The notes beneath the pieces were generated by a model. The model was not told where the DNA came from and did not search any database. It worked only from the letters and a program-made list of their open reading frames with translations. The translations under genes and the position numbers were made by a program. 64,000 nt of DNA from Clostridium zeae (GTDB lineage Bacteria; Bacillota; Clostridia; Clostridiales; Clostridiaceae): contig NZ_BMBA01000001.1 in NCBI RefSeq assembly GCF_017312485.1, positions 820,396 through 884,395 of the forward strand, in the 5' to 3' direction. Positions 53,921 to 63,564 of the stretch are shown piece after piece (the stretch's first letter is position 1; each line of letters begins with the position of its first letter).

Positions 53921-54715
53921 ATGAATATTTTTATAAGAGAATTAAAAGCCAACAGAAAAGCTCTTATAATATGGAGCATATGTATGGTTTTATTGGTTGT
54001 AAGCGGTATGGCAAAGTATACAGCCTATTCAAGTGGTGGTTCTGCTAGCGAGGTTCTTAATAAAATGCCCGCAACTTTAAAAGCATTATTAGGTATAGGT
54101 GCCTATGATGTTGCCAGCATGGGAGGTTTCTTCGCATTCTTATTTCTTTACATCGAAATAACAGTGGCTATTCATGCCGTACTCTTAGGTAATGGTATTA
54201 TAGCAAAGGAAGAAAGAGATAAAACCACAGAGTTTTTGATTGTTAAACCAGTTTCTAGATCTACAATAATAACTTCAAAGCTTCTTGCAGCCTTAGTAAA
54301 TATAGTGATTATTAATTTAATCACCTTGGTTTCTTCTATAGCTATGGTTGGAGTATATAATAAAGGAAATTCAATTAATGGAGAGATATTTACATTCTTC
54401 GTTAGCATGTTTATCATTCAGCTGATTTTCCTTTCACTTGGCGCCTTGTTATCAGCTTTTATGAAAAAAGCTAAAGTATCAGGCTCAGTTGCTACTTCCA
54501 TATTACTATTTTCCTTTGTAATATCAAAGATTACTGATATAACAGATCGTATGAACTTTTTAAATGTACTTTCACCTTTTAAATATTTTAGTTATGTGGA
54601 TATTGTAAATGGAAACGGATTGAACTTCGTGATAGTTATTATAACAATCATAATGATAGCACTATTTTCCATACTCACTTACTTCTTCTATAATAAGAGG
54701 GATTTATCTGTTTAA
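53921..54715 (+). CDS. ABC-2 type permease subunit 2
   Basis: The 264-aa paralogue of the preceding gene starts with AAGGAGG upstream and has six helices with the same loop E-E-R-D-K-T-T-E-F-L-I-V-K-P-V-S-R. The parallel motifs show a gene duplication. The operon is closed by a strong terminator. The exported substrate is not visible; such TetR-ABC-2 operons often export peptides, lipids or drugs. Confidence 0.88.
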   Translation: MNIFIRELKANRKALIIWSICMVLLVVSGMAKYTAYSSGGSASEVLNKMPATLKALLGIGAYDVASMGGFFAFLFLYIEITVAIHAVLLGNGIIAKEERDKTTEFLIVKPVSRSTIITSKLLAALVNIVIINLITLVSSIAMVGVYNKGNSINGEIFTFFVSMFIIQLIFLSLGALLSAFMKKAKVSGSVATSILLFSFVISKITDITDRMNFLNVLSPFKYFSYVDIVNGNGLNFVIVIITIIMIALFSILTYFFYNKRDLSV

Positions 54716-54728
54716 ATAAAGATAAAAT

Positions 54729-54768
54729 AAAAATCAGCCCTGCACTTTGTATGCGGGGCTGATTTTTT
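54729..54768 (+). terminator. Terminator of the ABC export operon
   Basis: AAAATCAGCCC (54730-54740) pairs with GGGCTGATTTT (54757-54767 region) with a short loop and a TTTTTT tail, about 15 nt after the operon. It also faces the end of the orphan Rhs cassette. Confidence 0.85.
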
Positions 54769-54918
54769 GTTATTAGTTTTCTCTACATTATGCAGTAAAT
54801 TTCTAATTACTTAATGTTTCCTCAGCCCAAATGGCATTTCTCGTTAGCTTTTTACCACAAGTTAGGCAATTTACTTCATGTAGATTCCATGCAGAATTTA
54901 GAGCTCCTTGCCTATCTT

Positions 54919-55539
54919 TCACAGTATCGTATAGACTTGGTATAGTTGTATTTGCAATCTCACCCTTCCAACCACAAATTTGATTAGATATTCACTTTCC
55001 CTAGCATCACTTAACGTCTGTGGAATCAGCTTTGATTCTAGTATAAGTGCCTCATACACCTTACCATATTCTCCAGCAAATCTTTGAGCTACAGCTGGAT
55101 CTGTAGTAACCGACATCATGGTTCTATCTACACCAAAAATAAGCTTAGCATCTTTTCCTATATCAACTTCATCTTTAGCTATTTTTCCTGCGTCACCAAA
55201 ATCCCCGAAGAAAGGTATAGCACTAACTAAAGACAATCCTGCATATCCCCATTTTCCTTGGAAGGCATACCACACCGCATTTGCTGTATCTGGTACTGCA
55301 CCTAAAAATGATATTAAGCCTAAGGTATTTAAAGCAGTATGCCCCACATCACTTGCCATATCTGCGCATCTACCAAATGGATCAACCATGGATATTGGGT
55401 TTCCATTTGCATAAGCGTAGTTATTAAGAGTTTCTCCATTGTTGATGGTACCTTTTAGGGTATCAGCATTTATGAATCTCTTAAGTTCTGGTGAGTAGTA
55501 ACGAGCTCTCATATAGTAAAGTCCGTTGGAATCAGTCAT
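54919..55539 (-). pseudogene. Orphan Rhs C-terminal cassette with ADP-ribosyltransferase-like tail
   Basis: The 206-codon frame starts at the methionine in the Rhs core end (MTDSNGLYYMRARYYSPELK) and repeats about 430 bp of the intact rhs gene (55136-55570 against 56589-57025). A one-base shorter junction shifts the frame, so it cannot be read through from upstream core. After D-A-K-L-I the sequence diverges: S-V-T-T-D-P-A-V-A-Q-R-F-A-G, then E-S-K-L-I-P-Q-T-L and E-S-E-Y-L-I, like the end of an ADP-ribosyltransferase toxin. About 60 further codons in another frame run to 54803. Displaced toxin tips of this sort act as a store for recombination. Confidence 0.7.
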
Positions 55540-55583
55540 AACACCGTACTACCATTGTATAAGAATAAACTAGCCTACTCTTT

Positions 55584-55628
55584 TGAACTGCTCCCCGTCA
55601 ACTTGACAGAGAGCAGTTCATTGTTTTT
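55584..55628. other. Long hairpin between the immunity gene and orphan cassette
   Basis: TGAACTGCTC (55584-55593) and GAGCAGTTCA (55611-55620) enclose an inner GTCAA-C-TTGAC, giving 15 paired positions. A T-run follows on the plus strand (TTGTTTTT). It lies next to the frameshift junction of the orphan cassette. Confidence 0.6.
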
Positions 55629-55792
55629 CAGCTAGTTCATTATGTCCTTTTGTCACTGCATTATTAATATTATGCTGTTAGTTTATAGGTGCAATACATC
55701 CCCACAGATATCATAATTTATTAAGCTTCAAAAATGACCTTCACACCTAATAATTTTGCAGTGAATATTTTGTAAGAAATGTAATTAATTTT

Positions 55793-56227
55793 TTAATCTA
55801 GTTTTTCTAGTGTAAAAATTAACTTATCAAAATTCGTATCAAATCCAATATCATTACAGTTATAGGTCAATATATTGTCATTTTCCACCACAATCATTCC
55901 TGATGTATGCGATTGAGATTGTGCCCCATTACCTTTATCCCACATATTGTAGATGCTCAAGCACTCATCCTTGGTATAACATTTACAAATAACTTCCTTT
56001 GGAGACGTATCATCCCACAATTGAATTGATGTATATAGTTGTCCATTTACTTCAATTCCATTATCTGTTGCAAGTCTTATCCCTTGTTTTTTAGGTGAAT
56101 TTTTGCTAATGAAAGTAATTTTTATATTTTGTCCATTTGAGATTTTCTGTATATCCCACTTTATTACATCATTTCTCCCTTCAAAAGCCTTATTTATAAT
56201 TTTTTCTTTTCCAATTTTATCAATCAT
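55793..56227 (-). CDS. Candidate immunity protein for the Rhs HNH toxin
   Basis: The 144-aa soluble protein has no signal peptide. It starts at an ATG with AAAGGAAG upstream, 14 nt after the rhs stop, the standard place for the antitoxin of a polymorphic toxin. The sequence (D-V-I-K-W-D-I-Q-K-I-S-N-G-Q, then a repeat of I-x-L-W-D-D and a Cys-rich patch) fits no immunity family I know. The assignment rests on position alone. It should bind and block the toxin domain in the cell. Confidence 0.7.
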   Translation of the reverse strand: MIDKIGKEKIINKAFEGRNDVIKWDIQKISNGQNIKITFISKNSPKKQGIRLATDNGIEVNGQLYTSIQLWDDTSPKEVICKCYTKDECLSIYNMWDKGNGAQSQSHTSGMIVVENDNILTYNCNDIGFDTNFDKLIFTLEKLD

Positions 56228-56241
56228 TATTTTCTTCCTTT

Positions 56242-59200
56242 CTATGGTCTTGGTCCATTGTAGAACCTAAATGGGTCAACATCAGCATGCTCCCATGGCC
56301 ACAATTCTGTAAGATTATTTATATTATGTGGGTCAGTACCTCCCCTACCTTCTATATGATGTAATTCTTTTGGTACTCCTATTTCATCATGTAGAGGCGC
56401 CCTTCCCTTTGACATCTTAGCTAAATTTTCTGCTGAGTATTCTCCCTCTTCAGCAGCATTAGCTACATTCTTCCAATACCTAGATTTTACGGTATTCCAA
56501 GATGGGTAATTCCCTGCTTTTGTTAAAGCATTAATATCATCACCAACTTGCCAACCTTTGTTAGTAGCTTCAGCTTCCTCCCCAATTTTAGAAATAAGTT
56601 TAGCATCTTTTCCTATATCAACAGCATCTTTAGCTATTTTTCCTGCGTCAGCAAAGTCTCCAAAGAAAGGTATTGCACATGATAAAGACAATCCTGCATA
56701 TCCCCATTTTCCTTGGAAGGCATACCACACTGCATTTGCTGTATCTGGTACTGCTCCTAAAAATGGTATTAAACCTAAGGTGTCTAAAACAGTATGACCC
56801 ACATCACTTGCCATATCCGCACATCTACCAAACGGGTCAATCATAGAGATTGGATTTCCATTGGCATAAGCGTAGTTATTAAGAGTTTCTCCATTATTGA
56901 TTGAACCTTTTAAGGTATCGGCATTTATGAATCTCTTAAGTTCTGGTGAATAGTAACGAGCTCTCATATAGTAAAGTCCGTTGGAATCAGTCATAACACC
57001 GTCACGGCCATTGTATAAGAAAGAGGTTGTAGCAGTTCCAGTGTGAGTCAAAAGCTCGCCATATGCTCCGTAGGTATATCTATCAGTAACTACTTGCTGC
57101 AAGTTAGTTATAGCTGTTGTGCTTCCTCTTAGGTCATAGTGGTATACAAGATAGCCACCTGAGCTTTCTTCACCTAGAAGACCTATACCATATACATAAT
57201 AAGTGCTATTTCCAGTTGAATCTGTGCTAACCAGTAGTCTGCTTAAATCGTTTGAAATACCGTCATATACATAAGTAGTCTTTTTACTGTTTACAGTTTG
57301 TGAGATACGGTTATTTAAAGCATCATAAGCATAGGTTGCCCCACCTGCTTGAGTAAGTCTATTCCCTGAATCATAAGTGAAGTTTGTTGAACTTCCCTTA
57401 AGAATACCGCTGGTCATGTTTCCATCAAGGTCGTAGGATATAGTACTTCCATTATAGGTAATGAGTCTGTTGTTCTTGTCGTAAGTCATTGTGCCGCCGC
57501 CAGAGGTTATATTTCCTGCAGCATCATAGGTATAAGTATAACTTGCTGTAGCTTTACCTGTGGAGTCAACATCGCTTCGGCTCATCACTCTGCCTAGAGC
57601 ATCATAGGTCATTGTTGAAGTAATCTGACCATTTGAAGATACTTCCTTTGTGATTTGACCATTTGCATTGTATTCATAAGTGTAACTATTTATTATATTA
57701 CCAGATTTATCTGTATCTTTCATTGAAGTAAGTCTTCTTGCTGCATCATAGCCTTCAGTTAGTATACTTCCATCTGGTCTTACTGTTTTTATAAGGTTTC
57801 CACTCTTGTCATAACTATAAGTTGTTACTCTATTTGCCCAGTCTGTAACGGTTGAAAGATGATTTCCCGCATCATATGCATAGCTTACCTTGCTTCCGTT
57901 TGGATAGGTAATAGATGAGAGATTGCCTACAGCATCATAGCTGTATTGTATCACATTTTTATTTACATCAGTATATTTTACAACTCGATTTAGAGCATCG
58001 AACTGACGAGTTATAGTGCCTTGTGCATCAGTAACTGTAAGCACATTACCATTCTTATCATAGGTATAAGAGGTTGTACCTTCAGTATCGGTAAAGCTTT
58101 TAACCCTTCCTGCTGCATCATAGGTATAGTCTTTTTTTTGTCCTCTAGCATTTGTAAGCTCAGATAGTAGATTTAAGGAATTATAAGTGTAGCTTATTTT
58201 CCCTCCAGATGGAGTGCTTTCAGAAGTCATTCTGCCAGAAGTATCATAGGTATAAGCAGTAGTTTCTCCTGCTGGTCCTGTAAGAGACGCAGTATTTCCA
58301 TCAGCAGTGTACTGACAAGTGCTTACTCCATTCATGGCATCAGTTACGGATATAAGTCTTCCACCTGCATCATACTTTGAAACGGTCTTATTGCCCATGG
58401 CATCAACCACTTGAGTAAGATTTCCTATCGAATCGTACGTATTGCTTGTCTTATTCCCCAACTCGTCCACTGAAGATATGAGTAAATTAGCTGCATCATA
58501 AGCAAAAGTTTTTGAATTTCCATTGCCATCAGTCCTTTTAACTGTGTTTCCATTAGCATCATATAAGGTACTTATGACATTTCCAAGTGCATCTGTTTGT
58601 GCTGTTAGTCTTCCATCAGCATCATAGGTATAGGTTACAGTATGGCTATTTGCATCAGTAGCTGATTTAAGTAGACCAGCTAAATCATAAGCATAAGTAG
58701 TCATATTTCCTAGCGCATCTTTTATACTTGTTCTTTTGTTATTTCCATCATAAGTATAGGTAGTTATATTTCCATTAGGGTCTGTTTTTGTGAGCAGGTT
58801 TCCATAGGAGTCATAGGTGTAAGTTGTCACATCTCCCATTTTATCAGTTTCACTCAAAAGATTACCTTGAAGGTCATAGGTATTTGCAGTTGAGTTTCCT
58901 AGTGGATCTGTAATAGAGCTAAGTCTCCAGTTTGTATCATACTTGTAAGTGTTAAGATTACCTGCGGCATCAGTTTCTGTCTTTAACTTATTGTTAGCAT
59001 AATAGGTATCAGTGATAGTTCCACCACTTGGTTTTGTTGTAGTTAGAACATTGCCCACTGCATCATAGGTATACTTTGTTATATTGCCATTGGCATCAGT
59101 CTTACTTGTGACACGACCACTAGCATCATAGGAGGTTGAGGTTATATTTCCTTGGGCATCCTTAACTTGAATTTCTCTATCCTCACCATCATAGGTATAA

Positions 59201-62200
59201 GTCTTAATTCCACCTTTTTCATCGGTCATAGATGTAACTTTATTGTTAGCATTATAGACATAGGATCTTTTGTTACCATTAGCATCTGTCTGAGTTATTA
59301 GACTTCCTCTACTGTCATAGGTATATGAAACTATTCCTCCATTTGGATCTGTCTTACTTAATAGATTTCCCTTTTTATCGTAGGAATTTGTTATCTTATT
59401 TCCTTTTGCATCAGTGGAGGTAGCTACATGTCCAGCACCATCATAGGTAAAGGTAGTAGCCCCTAACTGTGGATCTGTTGCTGTACCTACTAGTCCACTT
59501 TGATAGGTAAAGGTATATTTATGATCACTAATATCTTTTTCTATAGGAAGACCATTAGTATCATAAACATATTTAGTAATATTTCCACGGGCGTCTGTAC
59601 TAGTTAAAATTCTGTTATTACTGTCATAGGTATATTGTGTAGTACCACCATCCGGATTTTTCTGAGACAACATATTATTATTTGAATCATAGGTGAAGGT
59701 TGTCTTTGAACCTACTGCATCTGTTGTGGTTAACAGATTGTTATTGGTGTCATAGGTTTTTGTTGTAACATTTCCATTACCATCAGTTTCAGTTAGTATA
59801 TTTCCATTGTCATCATAAGTATATTTTTTCGTATTACCGTTCTGATCTATGGAAGATAAAAGCTGTTTATTGCTATTGAAAACATTCTTATAGCTATTTC
59901 CATTCCTATCTGTGACAGTGACAATAGTTTGACCACTTACTGAGGTTGTATCATAGCTAAAATATGTGAGCTTGTTTCCTGAAACACCATCATCTTGTGA
60001 AGTTATTTTTCCTGTACTGTCATAAGTATCTGTAAAGTATAGTTCATTGTCACCATCAGTTCCAGTCAAAACATGACCTGCAGAGTCGTAGGTGTATTTT
60101 TCAGTCTTACCGTTTTCGTCAGTAATCGCTGATAAACACATATTGTTGTCATACTGGAAGCTTACTGTCCTTGTGGCACTATCAGTAATACTGCTTACAA
60201 AGCCATTGCTATAATTTACTGTTATTGCCTTTCCAGAAATAGGCTCAGTGATAACCATAGTTAATGAGTTTGGATAGGTTACATTGATAACCATACCAAG
60301 TTTGTTTTGAACTTTAGTTAATGCACCATATTTATCAAAGCCGTATTTTATATTGTTTCCGCAATTTAATAAATATGTGCCATCAGAATTTACTGTTATA
60401 CTCCAGTTCTTCTTTCCAGTTGTACTAGTTGTATATACACCTGCTGTTGAGCTTTGTGTAAAGGTAATATATGAGGATGGATAGGTGTAATAATATAAGG
60501 ATCCATCAGGCTGTTTTTCAATTCTCATCTCGTAATTGTTGTACCAGCCTTTACCCATTGCACCTGTTGAAAGCTGTGATGAGTTATAGTTTAGTTCAAA
60601 GGAGAATTTTTGTGCACCTTGCACTTCTAAGAAACTTTTCTCTATTATATGGGAGCCTGTACTAGAATCCACAGGATCGGCAACCTTTGTTTCGCCTGGC
60701 ATCACTGGAACATCTGAATAAACCTGTGGAGTATTGGAGCTTGCAACTACATAGCTAACTCCTGGATCATTTCCAGAAAAACTATCTTTATCAATCTCAA
60801 GCTGTCCTGCTGTACCGCTACCTATAGTTACTGTAGCAAATTGATCAAAGGCCCATTGAGTAGGTATCTTATAGCCAAGATTACCACTAAAGCCAGTGGA
60901 CATATCACAAACAAAGATATTAGAAGCATAACCTGCACTATATACTCTTGCTGCCACATTTCTTGCTCCATACACACCAATCTTGTATCCATTACCATTA
61001 TGGCTGTTAAAATATGAACTTATAGCTTGGAAGTAAGGTATTACATTACTTGTAACATCTGAGTCCATAGCATCAAAATCTACAGCAAAATAAATGGTGG
61101 TACCGCTAGGTAATCCAAGGTTTGCAGATGCATTAATTGCATTTGCTGCATCAGTGATTCCCTGAGAAGCTGTAAAATACGAAAGATAGGTTCCACTAGT
61201 TTCGTAAATTGGGAAGAACTTTAATCCATTGTTAAAGATTATCTTGATTTCGGAAGCTGTCAGTGCTTTACTTATTCCATTTGCTTTTCCTGTTAAATAT
61301 CTTCCGATCATATTATATCCATTGTTCTTTAAGGTAGTTGCTGTAGCATTTGTTAATATAGTTGCACAATCTGCTGCAGTGGCTGATCTATTGGTATCTC
61401 CACAGCTTGCAAGTGTAGCCTTTATAGTAGGCATATCTGCAATACCTGTTACAGGAAGACGCATTAAGGATTGGAAGGACTTTACCGCTGAAGTTACACC
61501 ACTTCCGTATACACCATCAAAGGCACCAGGATCAAAGCCATTACAATACAAGGCGTATTGCAAGAGCTTTACAAAGTTAGTTCTAGTATCGCCTGACTGT
61601 AGAGTTGGACAACTCGAAGTGGTTGTAGGACCAAAAGCCCCATTTGCAGTACTAGTACTAAGTCCCTCTTCTGCCTGCAGAGCATAAATTAAGGCTTTAT
61701 TAGTAGCAGCAACATATACTCCATTTGTAGGTAGAAGTCCTGTATAAGCATTATATTTATTGTTTAAATTCTGCTGTATCTGTCTTATTTTCGAGTCACC
61801 ATTGTAGGATAAAACAAATGGATCTGTGTTTAAAAGAGCCTTCATGACCATGGCAGTTACAACGCCATCGCAATTTGCAAGTCCAGCATCAGCTTGGAAT
61901 TGCTTTACTGCATTTTGGGTTTGGGTATAAAATATCCCTGAAAAACCTCCAGGTGAATAGCCTTTACAATAAAAACCTCCCTGCAATATATACTCCATAT
62001 TAGTTGGAGTTGTTATATTGTTTGATGCTCTTATTGTAATTGTCTTAAAAGCTGAAGTTGTAGCAGGTCCAAAGGTACCTGTAGGAGTTGTTATCCCTAA
62101 TTCAATTTGCATTGCAGTAATCAAAGCTTGCTCAACTTCATTACCCGTTTGTCCACTTTCAGTAACTCCATTTGGAAAAACACTTTTGAATTTTGCATTT

Positions 62201-62766
62201 GAACCATAAGTTTGATTAAGCCACTGCTGAACTGTTAAAACCATTTGATCAATGCTTGCTGTACTAGCAAATAACTCAGCATTTAATAGGTTTGATCTAT
62301 CGGCTGACGTATATGGAGTGTTAGAAGCTTTACTGCTACTGTCTACCTTTGCATTTGAATTACTAGAACCACTGGAACTAGTTGTACTGCTAGTAGTTTT
62401 ACTTGAACCATCACTGGTATTAGAGCTTGTCCCACTTCCGTTATTGTTTTTATTATCACTAGTCCCTACGGTGCTATTTTTATCGTCCTTTGAATTGTTG
62501 TTGGTACCATCACTGGCATTACTAGCACCCTTTTCAGCATTATTTGTGGTACTACCTGTAGAATTACTTGTATTACTGCTTGTCCCACTTGTACTGCTAA
62601 CTTCCTTCTTTGATGCATCATCTTTTGAAGAATTAGCCTTAACATCATTTGTTGCCGCAGTAGCTGGTAAAGTCTTTATGCCAAATACATCGCTAAGTGA
62701 CGTAATCTGAGAAGATAAGAAAGCTACGAGCAATACAACAGCTGTTATTTTCCGCATTTGCTTCAT
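56242..62766 (-). CDS. Rhs/YD-repeat polymorphic toxin with wall-binding and DUF1906 domains
   Basis: I start at the ATG at 62766 (MKQMRKITAVVLLVAFLSSQ); an ATG at 62787 also fits. The about 2174-aa protein has a signal peptide; a Ser/Thr/Asn-rich linker (about 45-165); peptidoglycan-binding modules (about 180-460: AVKQFQADAGL, AVKSFQSLMRL); a DUF1906/Rv2525c glycoside-hydrolase-like domain (about 465-690: YFAVDFDAMDSD); a DUF6531 start; more than 30 YD repeats (about 800-1900); the Rhs core (RARYYSPELKRFINADT); a pre-toxin domain; and an HNH-type nuclease tip (ELHHIEGRGGTDPHNINNL, H-A-D-V-D). It is probably wall-bound and delivers the nuclease to neighbours. The immunity candidate follows at 14 nt. 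Confidence 0.88.
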   Translation of the reverse strand: MKQMRKITAVVLLVAFLSSQITSLSDVFGIKTLPATAATNDVKANSSKDDASKKEVSSTSGTSSNTSNSTGSTTNNAEKGASNASDGTNNNSKDDKNSTVGTSDNKNNNGSGTSSNTSDGSSKTTSSTTSSSGSSNSNAKVDSSSKASNTPYTSADRSNLLNAELFASTASIDQMVLTVQQWLNQTYGSNAKFKSVFPNGVTESGQTGNEVEQALITAMQIELGITTPTGTFGPATTSAFKTITIRASNNITTPTNMEYILQGGFYCKGYSPGGFSGIFYTQTQNAVKQFQADAGLANCDGVVTAMVMKALLNTDPFVLSYNGDSKIRQIQQNLNNKYNAYTGLLPTNGVYVAATNKALIYALQAEEGLSTSTANGAFGPTTTSSCPTLQSGDTRTNFVKLLQYALYCNGFDPGAFDGVYGSGVTSAVKSFQSLMRLPVTGIADMPTIKATLASCGDTNRSATAADCATILTNATATTLKNNGYNMIGRYLTGKANGISKALTASEIKIIFNNGLKFFPIYETSGTYLSYFTASQGITDAANAINASANLGLPSGTTIYFAVDFDAMDSDVTSNVIPYFQAISSYFNSHNGNGYKIGVYGARNVAARVYSAGYASNIFVCDMSTGFSGNLGYKIPTQWAFDQFATVTIGSGTAGQLEIDKDSFSGNDPGVSYVVASSNTPQVYSDVPVMPGETKVADPVDSSTGSHIIEKSFLEVQGAQKFSFELNYNSSQLSTGAMGKGWYNNYEMRIEKQPDGSLYYYTYPSSYITFTQSSTAGVYTTSTTGKKNWSITVNSDGTYLLNCGNNIKYGFDKYGALTKVQNKLGMVINVTYPNSLTMVITEPISGKAITVNYSNGFVSSITDSATRTVSFQYDNNMCLSAITDENGKTEKYTYDSAGHVLTGTDGDNELYFTDTYDSTGKITSQDDGVSGNKLTYFSYDTTSVSGQTIVTVTDRNGNSYKNVFNSNKQLLSSIDQNGNTKKYTYDDNGNILTETDGNGNVTTKTYDTNNNLLTTTDAVGSKTTFTYDSNNNMLSQKNPDGGTTQYTYDSNNRILTSTDARGNITKYVYDTNGLPIEKDISDHKYTFTYQSGLVGTATDPQLGATTFTYDGAGHVATSTDAKGNKITNSYDKKGNLLSKTDPNGGIVSYTYDSRGSLITQTDANGNKRSYVYNANNKVTSMTDEKGGIKTYTYDGEDREIQVKDAQGNITSTSYDASGRVTSKTDANGNITKYTYDAVGNVLTTTKPSGGTITDTYYANNKLKTETDAAGNLNTYKYDTNWRLSSITDPLGNSTANTYDLQGNLLSETDKMGDVTTYTYDSYGNLLTKTDPNGNITTYTYDGNNKRTSIKDALGNMTTYAYDLAGLLKSATDANSHTVTYTYDADGRLTAQTDALGNVISTLYDANGNTVKRTDGNGNSKTFAYDAANLLISSVDELGNKTSNTYDSIGNLTQVVDAMGNKTVSKYDAGGRLISVTDAMNGVSTCQYTADGNTASLTGPAGETTAYTYDTSGRMTSESTPSGGKISYTYNSLNLLSELTNARGQKKDYTYDAAGRVKSFTDTEGTTSYTYDKNGNVLTVTDAQGTITRQFDALNRVVKYTDVNKNVIQYSYDAVGNLSSITYPNGSKVSYAYDAGNHLSTVTDWANRVTTYSYDKSGNLIKTVRPDGSILTEGYDAARRLTSMKDTDKSGNIINSYTYEYNANGQITKEVSSNGQITSTMTYDALGRVMSRSDVDSTGKATASYTYTYDAAGNITSGGGTMTYDKNNRLITYNGSTISYDLDGNMTSGILKGSSTNFTYDSGNRLTQAGGATYAYDALNNRISQTVNSKKTTYVYDGISNDLSRLLVSTDSTGNSTYYVYGIGLLGEESSGGYLVYHYDLRGSTTAITNLQQVVTDRYTYGAYGELLTHTGTATTSFLYNGRDGVMTDSNGLYYMRARYYSPELKRFINADTLKGSINNGETLNNYAYANGNPISMIDPFGRCADMASDVGHTVLDTLGLIPFLGAVPDTANAVWYAFQGKWGYAGLSLSCAIPFFGDFADAGKIAKDAVDIGKDAKLISKIGEEAEATNKGWQVGDDINALTKAGNYPSWNTVKSRYWKNVANAAEEGEYSAENLAKMSKGRAPLHDEIGVPKELHHIEGRGGTDPHNINNLTELWPWEHADVDPFRFYNGPRP

Positions 62767-62787
62767 TTTTACCACCATTCCTTTCAT

Positions 62788-63480
62788 AATTTAATATACA
62801 GATAAAAACGAAAAATATTTAATTGCTCTATGTAATCGAGACGAACTTCAAACTATTCACATGGATATGTCCGCTATGAACAAACTGAAATTCACATCGT
62901 TATAAGGGGGTAATTGATTAACTTATTAGGTTTTGAATCGAGCAAAAACACAGTTGTCAGCTATAATATGAAGAACATCTTTATCAAAGTTGAAATACAA
63001 TTCTAAAAACAATAAACAAAAATATTACTTTTTGTATTTATAATGACGTTTTATATAGGTCAGAATAACCATTTTAATATTATTCCTGTCTACTTTTCTT
63101 GTAAATATAATTTTTCTTTCATTTTTCTACATTTTTTGCAGTTACATAGTTTACAAACCATTTGATTTGTGGAATAGATTTATATGTTTTCAATTAAGCT
63201 TTCAGCCGGTGAATATAGATATTATCTGGTTTTTCATAGTTGCAATTTTGCGGCAATATATATATCCTGGCTTTGTTTTATAGTATAGAACCCATTGATT
63301 TATTAACCGTTGATGGTACCAGATCACTCAGTTGGGCTTTATTTCTAGGGGATGTGTATCCAGTTTTTCTTAAATAACTGCAATTGCAAAAGGAATAACT
63401 AGGGCTTTTATCTAGATATATAGATGTGCCAATATTAAATTGAGAAGGTATGACTTTTACTTTTTTAAATTTTTCACGTA
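62788..63480. other. Intergenic region, about 690 bp
   Basis: Between rhs and the MazG-like gene. The 63150-63400 part looks like decayed coding sequence on one strand or the other (short open runs interrupted by stops), but I recognise no family. No RNA motif or promoter is clear. Confidence 0.35.
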
Positions 63481-63521
63481 AAAAAGACTAACACTTTTTT
63501 TAATTGATGTTAGTCCTTTTT
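63481..63521 (-). terminator. Terminator of the MazG-like gene
   Basis: AAAAAGACTAACA (63481-63493) pairs with TGTTAGTCCTTTTT (63508-63521) with one bulged base. It lies about 45 nt after the stop on the minus strand and has a T-run. Confidence 0.8.
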
Positions 63522-63564
63522 AATATATTTTATGTAGAGTTATCTGTTCCCAATTCAATTCCAA

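Noticed and set aside
57000-60250. Tandem repeats every about 60-65 bp that could look like a CRISPR or satellite array
   Set aside because: They are the YD repeats of the Rhs protein, in frame, with diverged units and no conserved repeat-spacer structure.
62252-62710. 152-aa Leu/Val-rich plus-strand frame
   Set aside because: It is the complement of the Ser/Thr/Asn-rich linker of the Rhs protein; low-complexity coding DNA often leaves its opposite strand open.
63150-63480. Possible pseudogene or riboswitch between rhs and the MazG-like gene
   Set aside because: Short open runs occur in several frames, but none gave a recognisable family, and no known RNA motif could be matched by eye.
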